From the NCBI GenBank assembly GCA_035477595.1, contig DATIKM010000142.1, positions 120,405 through 184,404 of the forward strand: 64,000 bases of DNA. Direction: 5' to 3'. Below are positions 44,449 to 53,194 of this stretch, in pieces; the stretch's first letter is position 1, and each line of letters starts with the position of its first letter. The notes under the pieces are model-generated. The model had not been told where the DNA came from, ran no database searches, and saw only the letters and a program-made list of their open reading frames with translations. Made by a program: the position numbers and the translations under genes. This stretch comes from DATIKM01 sp035477595. GTDB lineage: Bacteria > Armatimonadota > Chthonomonadetes > Chthonomonadales > CAJBBX01.

Positions 44449-45551
44449 CCAGGGGCGGACGCGACGTGACGCACGCCGGGACGGATCACGCTCCCTGCTC
44501 GGGGTGGACATCCAGCGGTCGGAGGCGCCCACTCGGGGCCGTGCGGATCTACGGCCGCGCGGCCTGTGGGCTTGGGCCCCACGGTGCGCACATACGCGCG
44601 GGCGCCGCGGAACGTGGCTGTGAGGGCCCTGCCGCGCGCCGGGCCCAGCACAGACACCGCAGTGGACAGCGCGTCCGAGATGGTGGCGGTCGGGGCCACG
44701 ACCGTGGCAGCGATGCGCGACGTCAGCCCGAGCGCTGTTCGCGGATCGACGATGTGTGAGTAGCGGACTCCGTCGAACTCCACATACTGCTCGGTGTCGC
44801 CCGAGGAGGAGACCGCCTGGTTGGCGAGAACAAGGGTCTGGGGTCGCGCGCCCGGTGCGGGGTTCGCGACCTCGACCGTCCAGCCGGGCCGACCCGGCGG
44901 AGCGTTCGAGACGAGGATGTCGCCGCCCATCTCGACCAGAGCGGCGGCGATGTCGTGCGTCCGCAGCTCGTCCATCGCGCGGTCGAGCGCGAAGCCCTTC
45001 GCTATGCCGCCGAGGTCGAGCCGCATGCCGGGGCGCCCGAGGCGGACCGCCGGCGGCGATGTGCTGATGTGTACCTGGCGCCAGTCCACGAGCTCGCGCG
45101 TCTGGCGGAGGGCCTCGGCGGACGGGAAGCGGCCGGTGCGGCGCGCCTCGCGCCAGAGGCGTGAGGCCGGCCCAACCGTTGGATCGAAGGCGCCGTCCGA
45201 GCGCCGTGCCATGTCGACGGCAGCCACTAGCACGGCGAGGAGGTCGGGGCTGACGGGACGGGAAGGACCGCCGGCACCGTCGCGCAGGCGCATGAGCTCG
45301 CTGTCGGGTCGGTGGTCGCTGAGCGCTGCGTCCAGAGCCGCGATCCGCGCGAATGCCGCACCCGCGGCTCGCTCGGCGTGGTCCTCCGTGGACGCGTACA
45401 GCACGATGCGCGCTTGAACACCCATGTGTAGTTCGGTATACTGGAACCGGTAGGGTGCGCCTCCGTCAGGGGAAATGGGGGCTGCACTTGCCGCCAGCGC
45501 CGAAATCCACACCAGGAACGAAGGAAGGTTGATGCGCCACATAACACGCAC
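44430..45551 (-). CDS. apbE: FAD:protein FMN transferase
   Basis: Exported ApbE-family enzyme that attaches FMN covalently to a Thr or Ser of target flavoproteins outside the cytoplasm. Hallmarks: LDLGGIAKGFALDRA, VEMGGDILV and the Mg-binding SDALSTAVSVLG. The GTG at 45551 is chosen because GGAGG lies 5 nt upstream and a signal peptide (MRVMWRINLPSFLVWISALAASA is about residues 1-23) follows; a later ATG at 45426 would cut the first conserved strand. The start then lies 20 nt inside the divergent neighbour. No RnfG/NqrC target is in the window. Confidence 0.85.
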   Translation of the reverse strand: MRVMWRINLPSFLVWISALAASAAPISPDGGAPYRFQYTELHMGVQARIVLYASTEDHAERAAGAAFARIAALDAALSDHRPDSELMRLRDGAGGPSRPVSPDLLAVLVAAVDMARRSDGAFDPTVGPASRLWREARRTGRFPSAEALRQTRELVDWRQVHISTSPPAVRLGRPGMRLDLGGIAKGFALDRAMDELRTHDIAAALVEMGGDILVSNAPPGRPGWTVEVANPAPGARPQTLVLANQAVSSSGDTEQYVEFDGVRYSHIVDPRTALGLTSRIAATVVAPTATISDALSTAVSVLGPARGRALTATFRGARAYVRTVGPKPTGRAAVDPHGPEWAPPTAGCPPRAGSVIRPGVRHVASAPGYRMGQ

Positions 45552-46431
45552 TGCCGCCTCCTCTAGCTTGCGCACAGTCGCTCGTCGCCGGACCGCCGTC
45601 GGGTTGCTCGCACTCGGAGTGCTTGCGAGCGCCGCCATTGTATCACAGGCACAGCAGCGGGCGCCTGCGGCCCGCCAGCCGGCGGCAGCGCCGGCCGCCA
45701 CGCCGGCAGCCTTCAGGCCCACCGCGCCCCCGTTGCCCGCGGGCAGGCCCTTCACGCAGGCGGTGCCCGGGTCGCGCGTGCGGTTCGACATGGTTCCGCT
45801 CCCGAGGGGCGTCGTCCCGAGAGCCAGGGCGGCCTGGATCGGCAAGCACGAGGTGTCGTGGCGCGAGTTCGAGCTGTACGCGTTCGGAGTGGGCAGGACA
45901 GGGCCTGTCGCGAACCCCAAGGCGGACGCCGTGAGCAGACCAAGTCGCCCCTACGGTGCACCGGACAGAGGCTGGGGCAGGGACGGCATGCCCGTCATCG
46001 CGATCTCCTTCCAGGCTGCCCAGCGGTACACCGAGTGGCTGAGCCACAAGACCGGCCGGCATTTCCGCCTGCCCACCGAGGCCGAGTGGGAAGCCGCCTG
46101 CCGCGCCGGCGCCGCGCACCCCTCGGACCTTAATGCCGTCGCCTGGCACGCCGGCAACTCCGGGGGGCGGACGCACCCGCTCGGGAAGAAGCGGCCGAAC
46201 GCCTGGGGCATCCACGACATGCTCGGCAACGTGGCGGAGTGGTGTTCCACACCCGACGGCCGGGGTGCGGTGCGCGGCGGTTCGTTCCGCGATGAACCGC
46301 GCACCGTGAACGCCCGGGCGCGCGCCGTCTTTTCCCGAGACTGGCAGGCCACCGACCCGCAGATGCCGAAGAGCCGGTGGTGGCTGTCCGACGCACCCTT
46401 TGTCGGTTTCCGCGTGCTCCTCGTCCAGTAG
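45532..46431 (+). CDS. Secreted FGE-sulfatase (SUMF1)-domain protein
   Basis: A 299-residue protein with signal anchor (about residues 20-40) and an Ala/Pro linker, then a formylglycine-generating-enzyme-like domain: WIGKHEVSWREFELYA, TGRHFRLPTEAEWEAACRAG, LGNVAEWC and RGGSFRDEP. True FGEs need a pair of active-site cysteines near the C-terminus; here the only nearby one is in EWCSTP, so oxidase activity is doubtful and a ligand-binding role is more likely. RBS GAAGGAAGG before the ATG. First of three co-directional genes with sugar enzymes. Confidence 0.8.
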   Translation: MRHITRTAASSSLRTVARRRTAVGLLALGVLASAAIVSQAQQRAPAARQPAAAPAATPAAFRPTAPPLPAGRPFTQAVPGSRVRFDMVPLPRGVVPRARAAWIGKHEVSWREFELYAFGVGRTGPVANPKADAVSRPSRPYGAPDRGWGRDGMPVIAISFQAAQRYTEWLSHKTGRHFRLPTEAEWEAACRAGAAHPSDLNAVAWHAGNSGGRTHPLGKKRPNAWGIHDMLGNVAEWCSTPDGRGAVRGGSFRDEPRTVNARARAVFSRDWQATDPQMPKSRWWLSDAPFVGFRVLLVQ

Positions 46432-46495
46432 GTGCCCGCTGGAACCTAGCCTCCGGGCGAGCCACGCAGGCCCCCGCGAACCGAGAGGAGTACTC

Positions 46496-47821
46496 ATGGA
46501 CGGTAAGGGCAGGAACGCACAGGACGGCGCGCCGTCCCTCTCTCGCCGCGACTTCGTGGCGACCTCGGCAGCCTCTGCCGCGGCGGCCGCGCTGTTCGCG
46601 ACCGGCAACTACGCGTACGCGCAGGGCTCAGACCGCATCCGGGTTGGCGTCATCGGATCCGGCGGTCGCGGCACCGGCGCAGCGGTGAACGCCATGGTCT
46701 GCGCACCGGGCGTCGAGGTCGTGGCGCTTGGCGACCTTTTCAAGGACCGCGTGGACGGGAGCTTCAACCGCCTGCGGGACTTGGTGAAGGACGCCGACAT
46801 GCTGAGGGACTACCCCGACCTCGCATCGCGTCTGAAGGTCACGCCGGAGCGCTGCTTCTCGGGTTTCGACAACTACCAGAAGGTGATCGGCGCGGGCGTC
46901 GACATGGTGCTGCTCGCCTCGCCCCCCGGTTTCCGTCCCATCCACTACAAGGCGGCAGTCGACGCCGGCAAGCACGTGTTCATGGAGAAACCCGTGGCGG
47001 TCGATGGGCCCGGGACCCGGTCCGTGCTGGCGTCCTCCGAAGTCGCGTCGCAGAAGAGGCTGGGAGTCGTCGCAGGCACCCAGCGCCGCCACCAGAACAG
47101 CTACCGTGAGACCATCAAGCGGCTCCACGACGGCGCGATCGGCAGGATTGTTGGCGGACAGGTCTTCTGGAACCAGGGCGGCCTCTGGCGACACAACCGC
47201 CGGCCGGGCGAAACGGACATGGAGTACCAGGTCCGCAACTGGCTGTACTATACATGGCTCTCCGGCGACCACATCGTCGAGCAGCACATGCACAACATCG
47301 ACGTTGCGAACTGGGTGCTCCGGGCTCATCCGGTGCGGTGCCTCGGCATGGGCGGCCGACAGACCCGCACCGGTCCTGAGTACGGCCACGTCTTCGACCA
47401 CTTCGCCGTCGACTTCGAGTACCCGAACGGCGTGCGCATCCTCAGCATGTGCAGGCAGCAGGACGGCACCGACTCGAACGTCTCCGAGCGTTTCGCGGGC
47501 ACGACCGGGGACACGAACGCCGCCGGCCATATCGGCGGCCCGAACGCATGGAACTTCAGCGGCCCGAACCCGGACCCCTACACGCAGGAGCTGACGCACC
47601 TGGTCGCCAGCATCCGCGCGGGCAACCCGCTTAACGAGGGCAGGCAGGTCGCCGAGTCGACTCTGGCGGCGATCATGGGTCGCATGTCGGCTTACACCGG
47701 CAAGGTGGTGAGTTGGGAGCAGGCGCTCAACTCTCAGGAGAGCCTCGTTCCCGCTACCTTCGAGTTCGGCGCCATGCCCACGCCGCCCGTTGCGATGCCC
47801 GGCAAGACCCCGCTGACATAG
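46496..47821 (+). CDS. Tat-exported Gfo/Idh/MocA oxidoreductase
   Basis: A 441-residue NAD(P)-dependent oxidoreductase with a twin-arginine signal (LSRRDFVATSAA, residues about 15-40). The Rossmann loop is GVIGSGGRGTG at about 51, and FMEKPVAVDGPG near 163 holds the catalytic lysine. C-terminal segments such as GDHIVEQHMHNIDV fit the bacterial, periplasmic subgroup found with sugar isomerase-like TIM barrels. The ATG follows GAGAGGAG. It precedes another Tat protein by 80 nt, with a large hairpin between them. Cofactor is folded in before export; substrate unknown. Confidence 0.88.
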   Translation: MDGKGRNAQDGAPSLSRRDFVATSAASAAAAALFATGNYAYAQGSDRIRVGVIGSGGRGTGAAVNAMVCAPGVEVVALGDLFKDRVDGSFNRLRDLVKDADMLRDYPDLASRLKVTPERCFSGFDNYQKVIGAGVDMVLLASPPGFRPIHYKAAVDAGKHVFMEKPVAVDGPGTRSVLASSEVASQKRLGVVAGTQRRHQNSYRETIKRLHDGAIGRIVGGQVFWNQGGLWRHNRRPGETDMEYQVRNWLYYTWLSGDHIVEQHMHNIDVANWVLRAHPVRCLGMGGRQTRTGPEYGHVFDHFAVDFEYPNGVRILSMCRQQDGTDSNVSERFAGTTGDTNAAGHIGGPNAWNFSGPNPDPYTQELTHLVASIRAGNPLNEGRQVAESTLAAIMGRMSAYTGKVVSWEQALNSQESLVPATFEFGAMPTPPVAMPGKTPLT

Positions 47822-47849
47822 CCCTGAACGGGGGCAGTGGCTGACGTCT

Positions 47850-47884
47850 ACGTGCCGGCCAGCGCGGAGCGCTGGCCGGCACGT
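47850..47884 (+). terminator. Perfect 16-bp hairpin between two sugar genes
   Basis: A 16-nt arm at 47850-47865 (ACGTGCCGGC...) is exactly complementary to 47869-47884, leaving only a GGA loop. No T-run. It lies within a likely operon, so it may be a partial terminator or an RNA-stability element. Confidence 0.6.
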
Positions 47885-47901
47885 GCGAGGAGGAGCATGC
47901 G

Positions 47902-48780
47902 ATGACGGTAAGCAGACGCGGGCTTCTGGCGTCCAGCGCGGCGGCAGGCCTGGGGCTCGCGGCCGGCGGCGGAGCGGCCGCGCAGAGGCGCACTCCGAGA
48001 GCGAGGCTCCGGCTCTCGAGCCAGGAAGGCGTCATCCCGGGCAACTCGCTTGCGGAGAAGCTGGACCGGATGGAGCGCTGGGGCTTCGAGGGTCTCGAAG
48101 TCTGGGGCGGTGGCCTTGCGGGCCGTGCGACCGACCTGAAGGAGACGCTCCGGGGACGCTCCGTGAAGATCAGCGCGATCTGCGCCGGGTTTGAGGGCGC
48201 GCTCATCTCGCACGATGCCGCTGAGCGTCAGAAAGCTGTGAGGAGCACCCGCGAGATACTGACCGCCGCCGGCGACCTGGGGGCCCTGGGGATGGTCGTG
48301 GTTCCGGCGTTCAACGGGCAGACGACGCTGGGGCATGTCGAGGCGCGCAAGGTGCTGATCGACCAGCTGCCCGCACTCGGCGAGCACGCGAAGAGCTGCG
48401 GTACCCGCGTGCTGCTCGAGCCGCTCAACCGCGGCGAGGCGTGGTTCCTGCGACAGCTCGCTGATGCGGCCGCCATCTGTCGGGACGCCAGGAACGAGGG
48501 CGTGTGCATGATGGGCGACTTCTACCACATGTTCATCGAGGAGCCCAACGACCTTGGCGCATTCCTCTCCGGTCGTGACTACCTGCACCACGTCCACCTG
48601 GCCTCGCGCAGGCGCGTGCTCCCAGGCCAGGACGAGCGCGACTTTCGGGAGGGTTTCCGCGCACTGAAGATGATCGGCTACCAGGGCTTCTGCAGCCTGG
48701 AGTGCGGGTGCGACGGTGATCGCGAAACCGAGATACCCAAGAGCGTCCGGTTCCTGCGGGACCAGTGGGCGAAGGCATAG
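47902..48780 (+). CDS. Tat-exported TIM-barrel (xylose-isomerase-like) protein
   Basis: A 292-residue member of the AP-endonuclease-2/xylose-isomerase-like TIM-barrel superfamily, close in pattern to hydroxypyruvate isomerases. A Tat signal (SRRGLLASSAAAG) starts at residue 4. Metal ligands are expected in LLEPLNRGE, MMGDFYHM and HVHLASR. The final SLECGC strand also fits. The start ATG follows AGGAGGAG. With the previous gene it makes a periplasmic dehydrogenase/isomerase pair for a sugar or inositol-like compound. Confidence 0.83.
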   Translation: MTVSRRGLLASSAAAGLGLAAGGGAAAQRRTPRARLRLSSQEGVIPGNSLAEKLDRMERWGFEGLEVWGGGLAGRATDLKETLRGRSVKISAICAGFEGALISHDAAERQKAVRSTREILTAAGDLGALGMVVVPAFNGQTTLGHVEARKVLIDQLPALGEHAKSCGTRVLLEPLNRGEAWFLRQLADAAAICRDARNEGVCMMGDFYHMFIEEPNDLGAFLSGRDYLHHVHLASRRRVLPGQDERDFREGFRALKMIGYQGFCSLECGCDGDRETEIPKSVRFLRDQWAKA

Positions 48781-48810
48781 GACACCGCGGCTGCCAAACT
48801 GGTACACTGG

Positions 48811-48840
48811 TGAAGGAGGCGCAACGGCGCGCCTCCTTCA
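48811..48840. terminator. Convergent 12-bp terminator hairpin
   Basis: TGAAGGAGGCGC (48811-48822) pairs with GCGCCTCCTTCA (48829-48840), loop AACGGC. It lies between the TIM-barrel gene and dsbD, which converge. Confidence 0.75.
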
Positions 48841-48869
48841 CTCTGTCTGGCCCGTCGCCATGAGAACGG

Positions 48870-50729
48870 TTAGCGCTCCGGCGGCAGAAGACGCAGCACC
48901 GTCGGCAACCCTTGGATGCTGTAGTTCGTGCGCCACTCTAGCGACTCCGGGCCACCGAAGTTCGTCATATCCCCACGCAGAGCCACGAACCGGCGCGCGG
49001 CCGCACCCACCCGCGGGTCGCTGAAGGTCTCGCGCTCCAACTGCTTGCAGGCGGCGCACCACGCGGCCGTGAAGTCGACGAGGATCGGGCGCCCGGTCTC
49101 CCTCGCTGCGGCTGCACTCTCGGCGGTGTACGGCTCCCAGCGAATGGTCTCGGCTGGCTTGGGCAGGGCCATCCAGACCGCGAGCGCGATGGCGGCCACG
49201 CCCGCTGTCCTGCGGAACGCGACGAACGCCCGGGACTTCGCACCGGAGCGGTCCAGAAGAGCGAACACCCCGCACAGCGCCGTCACACCCACCAGCACCC
49301 AGGCGCCCAGGCCCGGTCGCAAGAGGCTAAGCACCGTCTCCAGGTAGAAGAAGCCCATCCACACCATGACCAGGCCGAACAGATGCTTTACGCCGACCAT
49401 CCAGTCGCCGGAACGCGGCATCCGCTTCATGGAGCCGGTGGCCGTGGCGAGGAAGACGTACGGCAGCCCCAGGCCGAGCGCGAGCGTGAAGAATGTGAGG
49501 AAGCCGAGCCCCGGGCTCTGCTGAGAGCCCACCCATTGCAGAAGCGCCACGACCGCCGGGCCTATGCACGGCGCCGCGATGACGCCCACCAGCATGCCCA
49601 TCAGGGCAGCTCCCATGTAGCCGGATCGGCGCTTCACGCGGCTGCGCAGGGCGGCGGGCAACTGGAACTCCCAGATGGGCTGCCCGTTCCGCCGGTCGAA
49701 CTGCGACAGCGCCAGGGCGAACATGATCAGCGCGAAGAACGCGAGGAGCCACGGGTTCTGCAACTGCGCTCCGAAGAGCGCACCGGTCAGTCCAGCGGCG
49801 ACCCCGAGGACCGAGTACATAAGCGCCATGCCCAGAACGTAGACGATCGCGAGATGAACAGGACGCGTGCCCGCCTGGCCCGCCTGGCCGCCAAAGTAGC
49901 TCATCGTGAGAGGGATGATGGGGTACACGCACGGGGTCAGATTGAGGGCCAGCCCGAGCAGGAAGATCAGCGGCAGCGCCAGCGCGAGGTTGCCGCGGTC
50001 CAGCAGGCCCTCCAGCCGCCCGGCCCCGCCGGCTCCGGTGTCGCCGGTCTCCAGGAAGCGGACGAACGGCTCAGGCGCGACGAACTGCTCAACCCGGCTG
50101 ACGCGGTAGCCGGTCAGCGGGCCGGACTCGATGACATCGCCACTGCCCGCCGTAGGAGGAGCGCCTGCGCCCGGTTCCGAGGCCCCGGCCGCCAGAATGA
50201 GATCGGGGCCGGCGTCGGTCGCCGGCCCCGCATCAGCCCTGCGCATGGGCCTGGCGGGCGGTGGGATCGTGAAAGTCAGCTTCTCCTCGGACGGCGGGAA
50301 GCAGGTGTCGTCGTCGCAGGCTTGGTAGCCCACCGTGATCTCCAGCCTGATGGGGCCGGTGCGGTTGGCGGGCAGGGCCAGTGGTACAAACACGGGCACG
50401 TCGCCGGAGAACACCTGGATCGTCTCTCCCGCAAACCGGAACGGCTTGCTCGCGGGGAACGAGGGCCTGCCGACGGTGACACCGCGAGGGGCCCTGATAG
50501 ACAGGGTTGTGGCGATGTAGGGCGCCTTCGCAGTGTTCGCCTGGATGTGGTAGCCGGGCTCTATGCGCAGCATCACCCGCAGGCGCGCAGCGTTTGCCGA
50601 CGGAGGGCCCACAATTGATGCGGAAAGCCTCACCGTCTCCCGCTGGAACAACTGAGCCATCGCCGGCATCGCCAGCAGGAGCGCCCCGGCTGCCGCCACC
50701 CACCCTGCGGCGCGTACTGCCACTCGCAT
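48870..50729 (-). CDS. dsbD: Thiol:disulfide interchange protein DsbD
   Basis: Moves reducing power from cytoplasmic thioredoxin to the periplasm; 619 residues. Signal peptide to about residue 26; N-terminal DsbD-alpha domain with a Cys pair in YQACDDDTCFP; eight-helix central domain (about 245-520) with LTPCVYPI and AAPCIGPA, the two membrane cysteines; C-terminal thioredoxin domain with W557-CAAC (Cys558, Cys561). All six working cysteines are present. The ATG follows AGGAGGGA. Last gene of a minus-strand group beginning with the CHAD genes. Confidence 0.93.
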   Translation of the reverse strand: MRVAVRAAGWVAAAGALLLAMPAMAQLFQRETVRLSASIVGPPSANAARLRVMLRIEPGYHIQANTAKAPYIATTLSIRAPRGVTVGRPSFPASKPFRFAGETIQVFSGDVPVFVPLALPANRTGPIRLEITVGYQACDDDTCFPPSEEKLTFTIPPPARPMRRADAGPATDAGPDLILAAGASEPGAGAPPTAGSGDVIESGPLTGYRVSRVEQFVAPEPFVRFLETGDTGAGGAGRLEGLLDRGNLALALPLIFLLGLALNLTPCVYPIIPLTMSYFGGQAGQAGTRPVHLAIVYVLGMALMYSVLGVAAGLTGALFGAQLQNPWLLAFFALIMFALALSQFDRRNGQPIWEFQLPAALRSRVKRRSGYMGAALMGMLVGVIAAPCIGPAVVALLQWVGSQQSPGLGFLTFFTLALGLGLPYVFLATATGSMKRMPRSGDWMVGVKHLFGLVMVWMGFFYLETVLSLLRPGLGAWVLVGVTALCGVFALLDRSGAKSRAFVAFRRTAGVAAIALAVWMALPKPAETIRWEPYTAESAAAARETGRPILVDFTAAWCAACKQLERETFSDPRVGAAARRFVALRGDMTNFGGPESLEWRTNYSIQGLPTVLRLLPPER

Positions 50730-50820
50730 CCGTCCCTCCTACAATGCACGCATTGGCGCGCTTCGCACCTGTCCAACCTGATCTACGACGTCGGCCGGCC
50801 TTCCCGTGCCAACCGGGCGA

Positions 50821-51678
50821 TCAGTCTATGGTGACAGGTACTCGCGTCTGGCGCGACCAGCGCTCCGCACGCTCGCGGAACTCGCCTGGACTGAGCCCGC
50901 GTTGTTGCGGCGGCCGCACATCGTTCAGGATGTGCGCGCGCGCCGCTGAGAAGGGGGAGCCGAGCTCGCGCGCGTAGGAGAGCCGGCCCGCGACCACCCG
51001 CCGCACGCCAAGCCCGGCGGCTCGCGAGAGCGTCCGGTCGATCGCCTCGGCCGTGTCGCTGATTCCCGGCAGGAGCGGGCACCAGAACAGGGCCACCGCG
51101 ATGCCCTCGTCCACCAGCCTGCCAATCATCCGCTCGCGGGCCGGGATCGTCGGCGCCATCGGCTCGAAGGCGCGCCGCACGGTGTCGTCGAAACCTGTTA
51201 GCGACACAGCGACCTCGACACTGCGCATGCGTTTGAGGATGTCAACGTCCCGCAGGAGCAGCGGCGACCGAGTCGCGATGTGTACCGGGTTCGGATAGTA
51301 GGCAAGCTCCTGCAGAACGGCGCGCGCCAGCCCAACCGTGCGCTCGATGGGCTGCCAGGAGTCCGCCGCCGTGCCGATGGCGATGCTCGCGTCCCCAGGG
51401 ATGCGCAGCATCTGCCGCCGCAGCACATCCGGTGCATTGGTCTTCACCTCGACCCAGGCGCCCCAGGCCGCTGGATCGGGCTGGCCCCGACGCCTCCTGA
51501 GGACCGGCACGTAGCAGAAGGTGCAGCCGAAGGCGCATCCCTGGTAGACGTTGAGGGTGTAGTCCGCGAAGCCGTCGCGCGTGGTGTTCAGGATCGAGCG
51601 GCAGGAGCGCTCGAACACGCGCGGACGCGCATGGGCACGGCGTTCGCAGTGCGCTGACATGGCGGGCGCCTTGCTCAC
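50821..51678 (-). CDS. Radical SAM protein (SplB-like)
   Basis: A 285-residue radical-SAM enzyme. The 4Fe-4S motif is CxxxCxxC in GCAFGCTFCYVP at about residue 48-55, preceded by TLNVYQ as in spore-photoproduct-lyase-like and Rv2578c-like proteins. Later segments (IAIGTAADSWQPIE, VAVSLTGFDD) are the expected barrel strands. The reaction is unknown for most of this group. Start is uncertain: GTG 51678 or ATG 51660, neither with a strong site. It lies 8 nt after the second CHAD gene. Confidence 0.85.
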   Translation of the reverse strand: MSKAPAMSAHCERRAHARPRVFERSCRSILNTTRDGFADYTLNVYQGCAFGCTFCYVPVLRRRRGQPDPAAWGAWVEVKTNAPDVLRRQMLRIPGDASIAIGTAADSWQPIERTVGLARAVLQELAYYPNPVHIATRSPLLLRDVDILKRMRSVEVAVSLTGFDDTVRRAFEPMAPTIPARERMIGRLVDEGIAVALFWCPLLPGISDTAEAIDRTLSRAAGLGVRRVVAGRLSYARELGSPFSAARAHILNDVRPPQQRGLSPGEFRERAERWSRQTRVPVTID

Positions 51679-51686
51679 CGACGTCC

Positions 51687-52364
51687 TCAGGGGGACGTTG
51701 GCGCTGGCTTGTTAGGCGGGGCCGGCGCATCGTCAGTCGGCTCGGCTGCGTCCGCCGCAGCAGGTTCGGCAGGCGGCTCACTTGCGGCTGGCGCGACGGA
51801 CGTGACACGCTTCTTGCCGCGCTTGGCTCGAGCGGTCGGCAATGTGTCGCCGCATGGCAGGTCGCGCAACTCCGAGAAGAAGCGCGACCGCCGCAGGACC
51901 CGCCACTCCTTCAGGAACTCTCCGTACAGCCGCTTGCGCTCGGCGACCGTCGCTATGCACAGCGTCAGAACCCCAAGGGCCGAGTCCAGGTCCGCCCCGT
52001 ACACACCCGCCGTACAGCGCGCGCCCGCAGCGGGGCGAAGATGGCGCCGCAGGAACTGCAGCAGCTCGGGGACCAGTACGTCGGCGTCGTGGATGGCTCC
52101 CAGCAGCTCCTGCACGCTCTTCACCTGCGCGATGGGCGCGGCCATGCGTCCGGCGTAGAACGGTTCGAATATCTCCAGCGTGTAGCGCAGGCGCTTCGCA
52201 GCGATCCGCATCGCGTGCAGCTCTGGAACCCGCAGAGGGTCGCGGATGTAACGCTCGAGCGCGAGAAGCTCGTCGATGCGATCGGCGATGGCGCGCATCG
52301 CGTTGGCGGAGAGAGGCCTGTCGGCGCGATAGGCGGGCCGGCTACGTGCGCGTGACAACGCCAT
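51687..52364 (-). CDS. CHAD domain, second half (separate frame)
   Basis: A 225-residue frame holding the second helical repeat of a CHAD domain: LHAMRIAAKRLRYTLEIFEPFY with the conserved His and Arg/Lys row is at about residues 47-70, then long helices to about 165 and an Ala/Pro-rich tail. CHAD domains bind polyphosphate through these basic helices. Normal CHAD proteins have both halves in one chain; here the first half ends 23 nt into this frame. The ATG at 52364 has GGAGG directly against it, too close for good initiation, so coupling or a frameshift is likely. Confidence 0.65.
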   Translation of the reverse strand: MALSRARSRPAYRADRPLSANAMRAIADRIDELLALERYIRDPLRVPELHAMRIAAKRLRYTLEIFEPFYAGRMAAPIAQVKSVQELLGAIHDADVLVPELLQFLRRHLRPAAGARCTAGVYGADLDSALGVLTLCIATVAERKRLYGEFLKEWRVLRRSRFFSELRDLPCGDTLPTARAKRGKKRVTSVAPAASEPPAEPAAADAAEPTDDAPAPPNKPAPTSP

Positions 52365-52908
52365 CCTCCGTTGTGGCCATGGACGAAGCGGAGGGCAGAG
52401 CCGGCGACTCCTGAGCGGTCGGCTGGTCGTGGGGCGCCGCGGTTGCTTCGCGAGCCGCGATGCGGTCGAATGCCTCCGACAACGATAAGCGCTCAAGGCG
52501 GTCCAGCGCGCGAGCGACGCCTTGCTGCGCATCGCCTCGTGCTGCGCGCTGCCTGTCGATGAAGGTCTCGAGCCCTGCCCGCTGGCTCTGCGGGATGATC
52601 AGGTCCAGCTTCACCAGCGCATCGATCATCACGTCGAGGTCGCGCGCGGCGCCAAGGGCGCGTGTGATCGACCGCACTTCCCTGATGAGTGCGGAGTAGG
52701 CCGCGCAGGCGAAGGCAGGCTCGAAGACCGCCAGCGCGGCGCGGAGGCGCCGGGAGGCCACGCGCATGTCGTGGACGGCCTCAATGTCGTCCGCCTTCCG
52801 AACGCCTGGGGCCAGCCCGACCAGTCGGGCGATTCGCTCGCGAATCACCGTCTCGCCGTAGTCGCGAAACGTGACGCGGCGGCCATTGGTCGGCTCCGAC
52901 GCCTTCAC
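52342..52908 (-). CDS. CHAD domain, first half
   Basis: A 188-residue protein with the first CHAD repeat: VHDMRVASRRLRAALAVFEP at about residues 44-63, the same pattern as in the second half. The helices around IREVRSITRALGAARDLDV (about 75-93) complete the four-helix unit. It ends in a polar Ala/Pro/Ser linker and a TAG at 52342, where the other frame takes over. One base lost or gained in the linker would restore a single protein of about 400 residues. Confidence 0.65.
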   Translation of the reverse strand: MKASEPTNGRRVTFRDYGETVIRERIARLVGLAPGVRKADDIEAVHDMRVASRRLRAALAVFEPAFACAAYSALIREVRSITRALGAARDLDVMIDALVKLDLIIPQSQRAGLETFIDRQRAARGDAQQGVARALDRLERLSLSEAFDRIAAREATAAPHDQPTAQESPALPSASSMATTEDGVVTRT

Positions 52909-53160
52909 CTATCAGCCTCCCTGCCGCTCCGCCCGGACCACGCCAGCCAATTGGCGCCCGGCCTGGCCATACACACGCTCCGCCGTTGGCAATAGCACTA
53001 GTTCGGCCCAAACAACCTATTCGCCGGCGATGTGGGGGTTCCCTTCGCGGAGACTGCAGGGCACCAGCTCAGCCTGCGGAGGCATAGGCATGCCGGCGAA
53101 CGCCGATGCGGGCCGCAGGCGGCGAAACCCAGGGCAATGGAGCCCCCGTATTGGCTAACT

Positions 53161-53168
53161 GAACGTTC
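53161..53168. promoter_or_regulatory. Possible operator of the first TetR gene
   Basis: GAACGTTC, a perfect 8-bp palindrome, 27 nt before the TetR start and within the likely promoter region shared with the divergent CHAD genes. Short, so weak evidence. The rest of the 52909-53194 gap shows nothing clear. Confidence 0.3.
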
Positions 53169-53194
53169 GATCAACGCACTCGATCGGAGCAGCC

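Noticed and set aside
45416..45442. Promoter TTGAAC/TATACT for the FGE-like gene
   Set aside because: The spacer is only 15 nt; the -10 alone is noted instead.
45532..46431. Calling the SUMF1-domain protein a true formylglycine-generating enzyme for the sulfatase-type gene
   Set aside because: It lacks the paired active-site cysteines and the sulfatase-type protein has Thr, not Cys or Ser, at the modified position.
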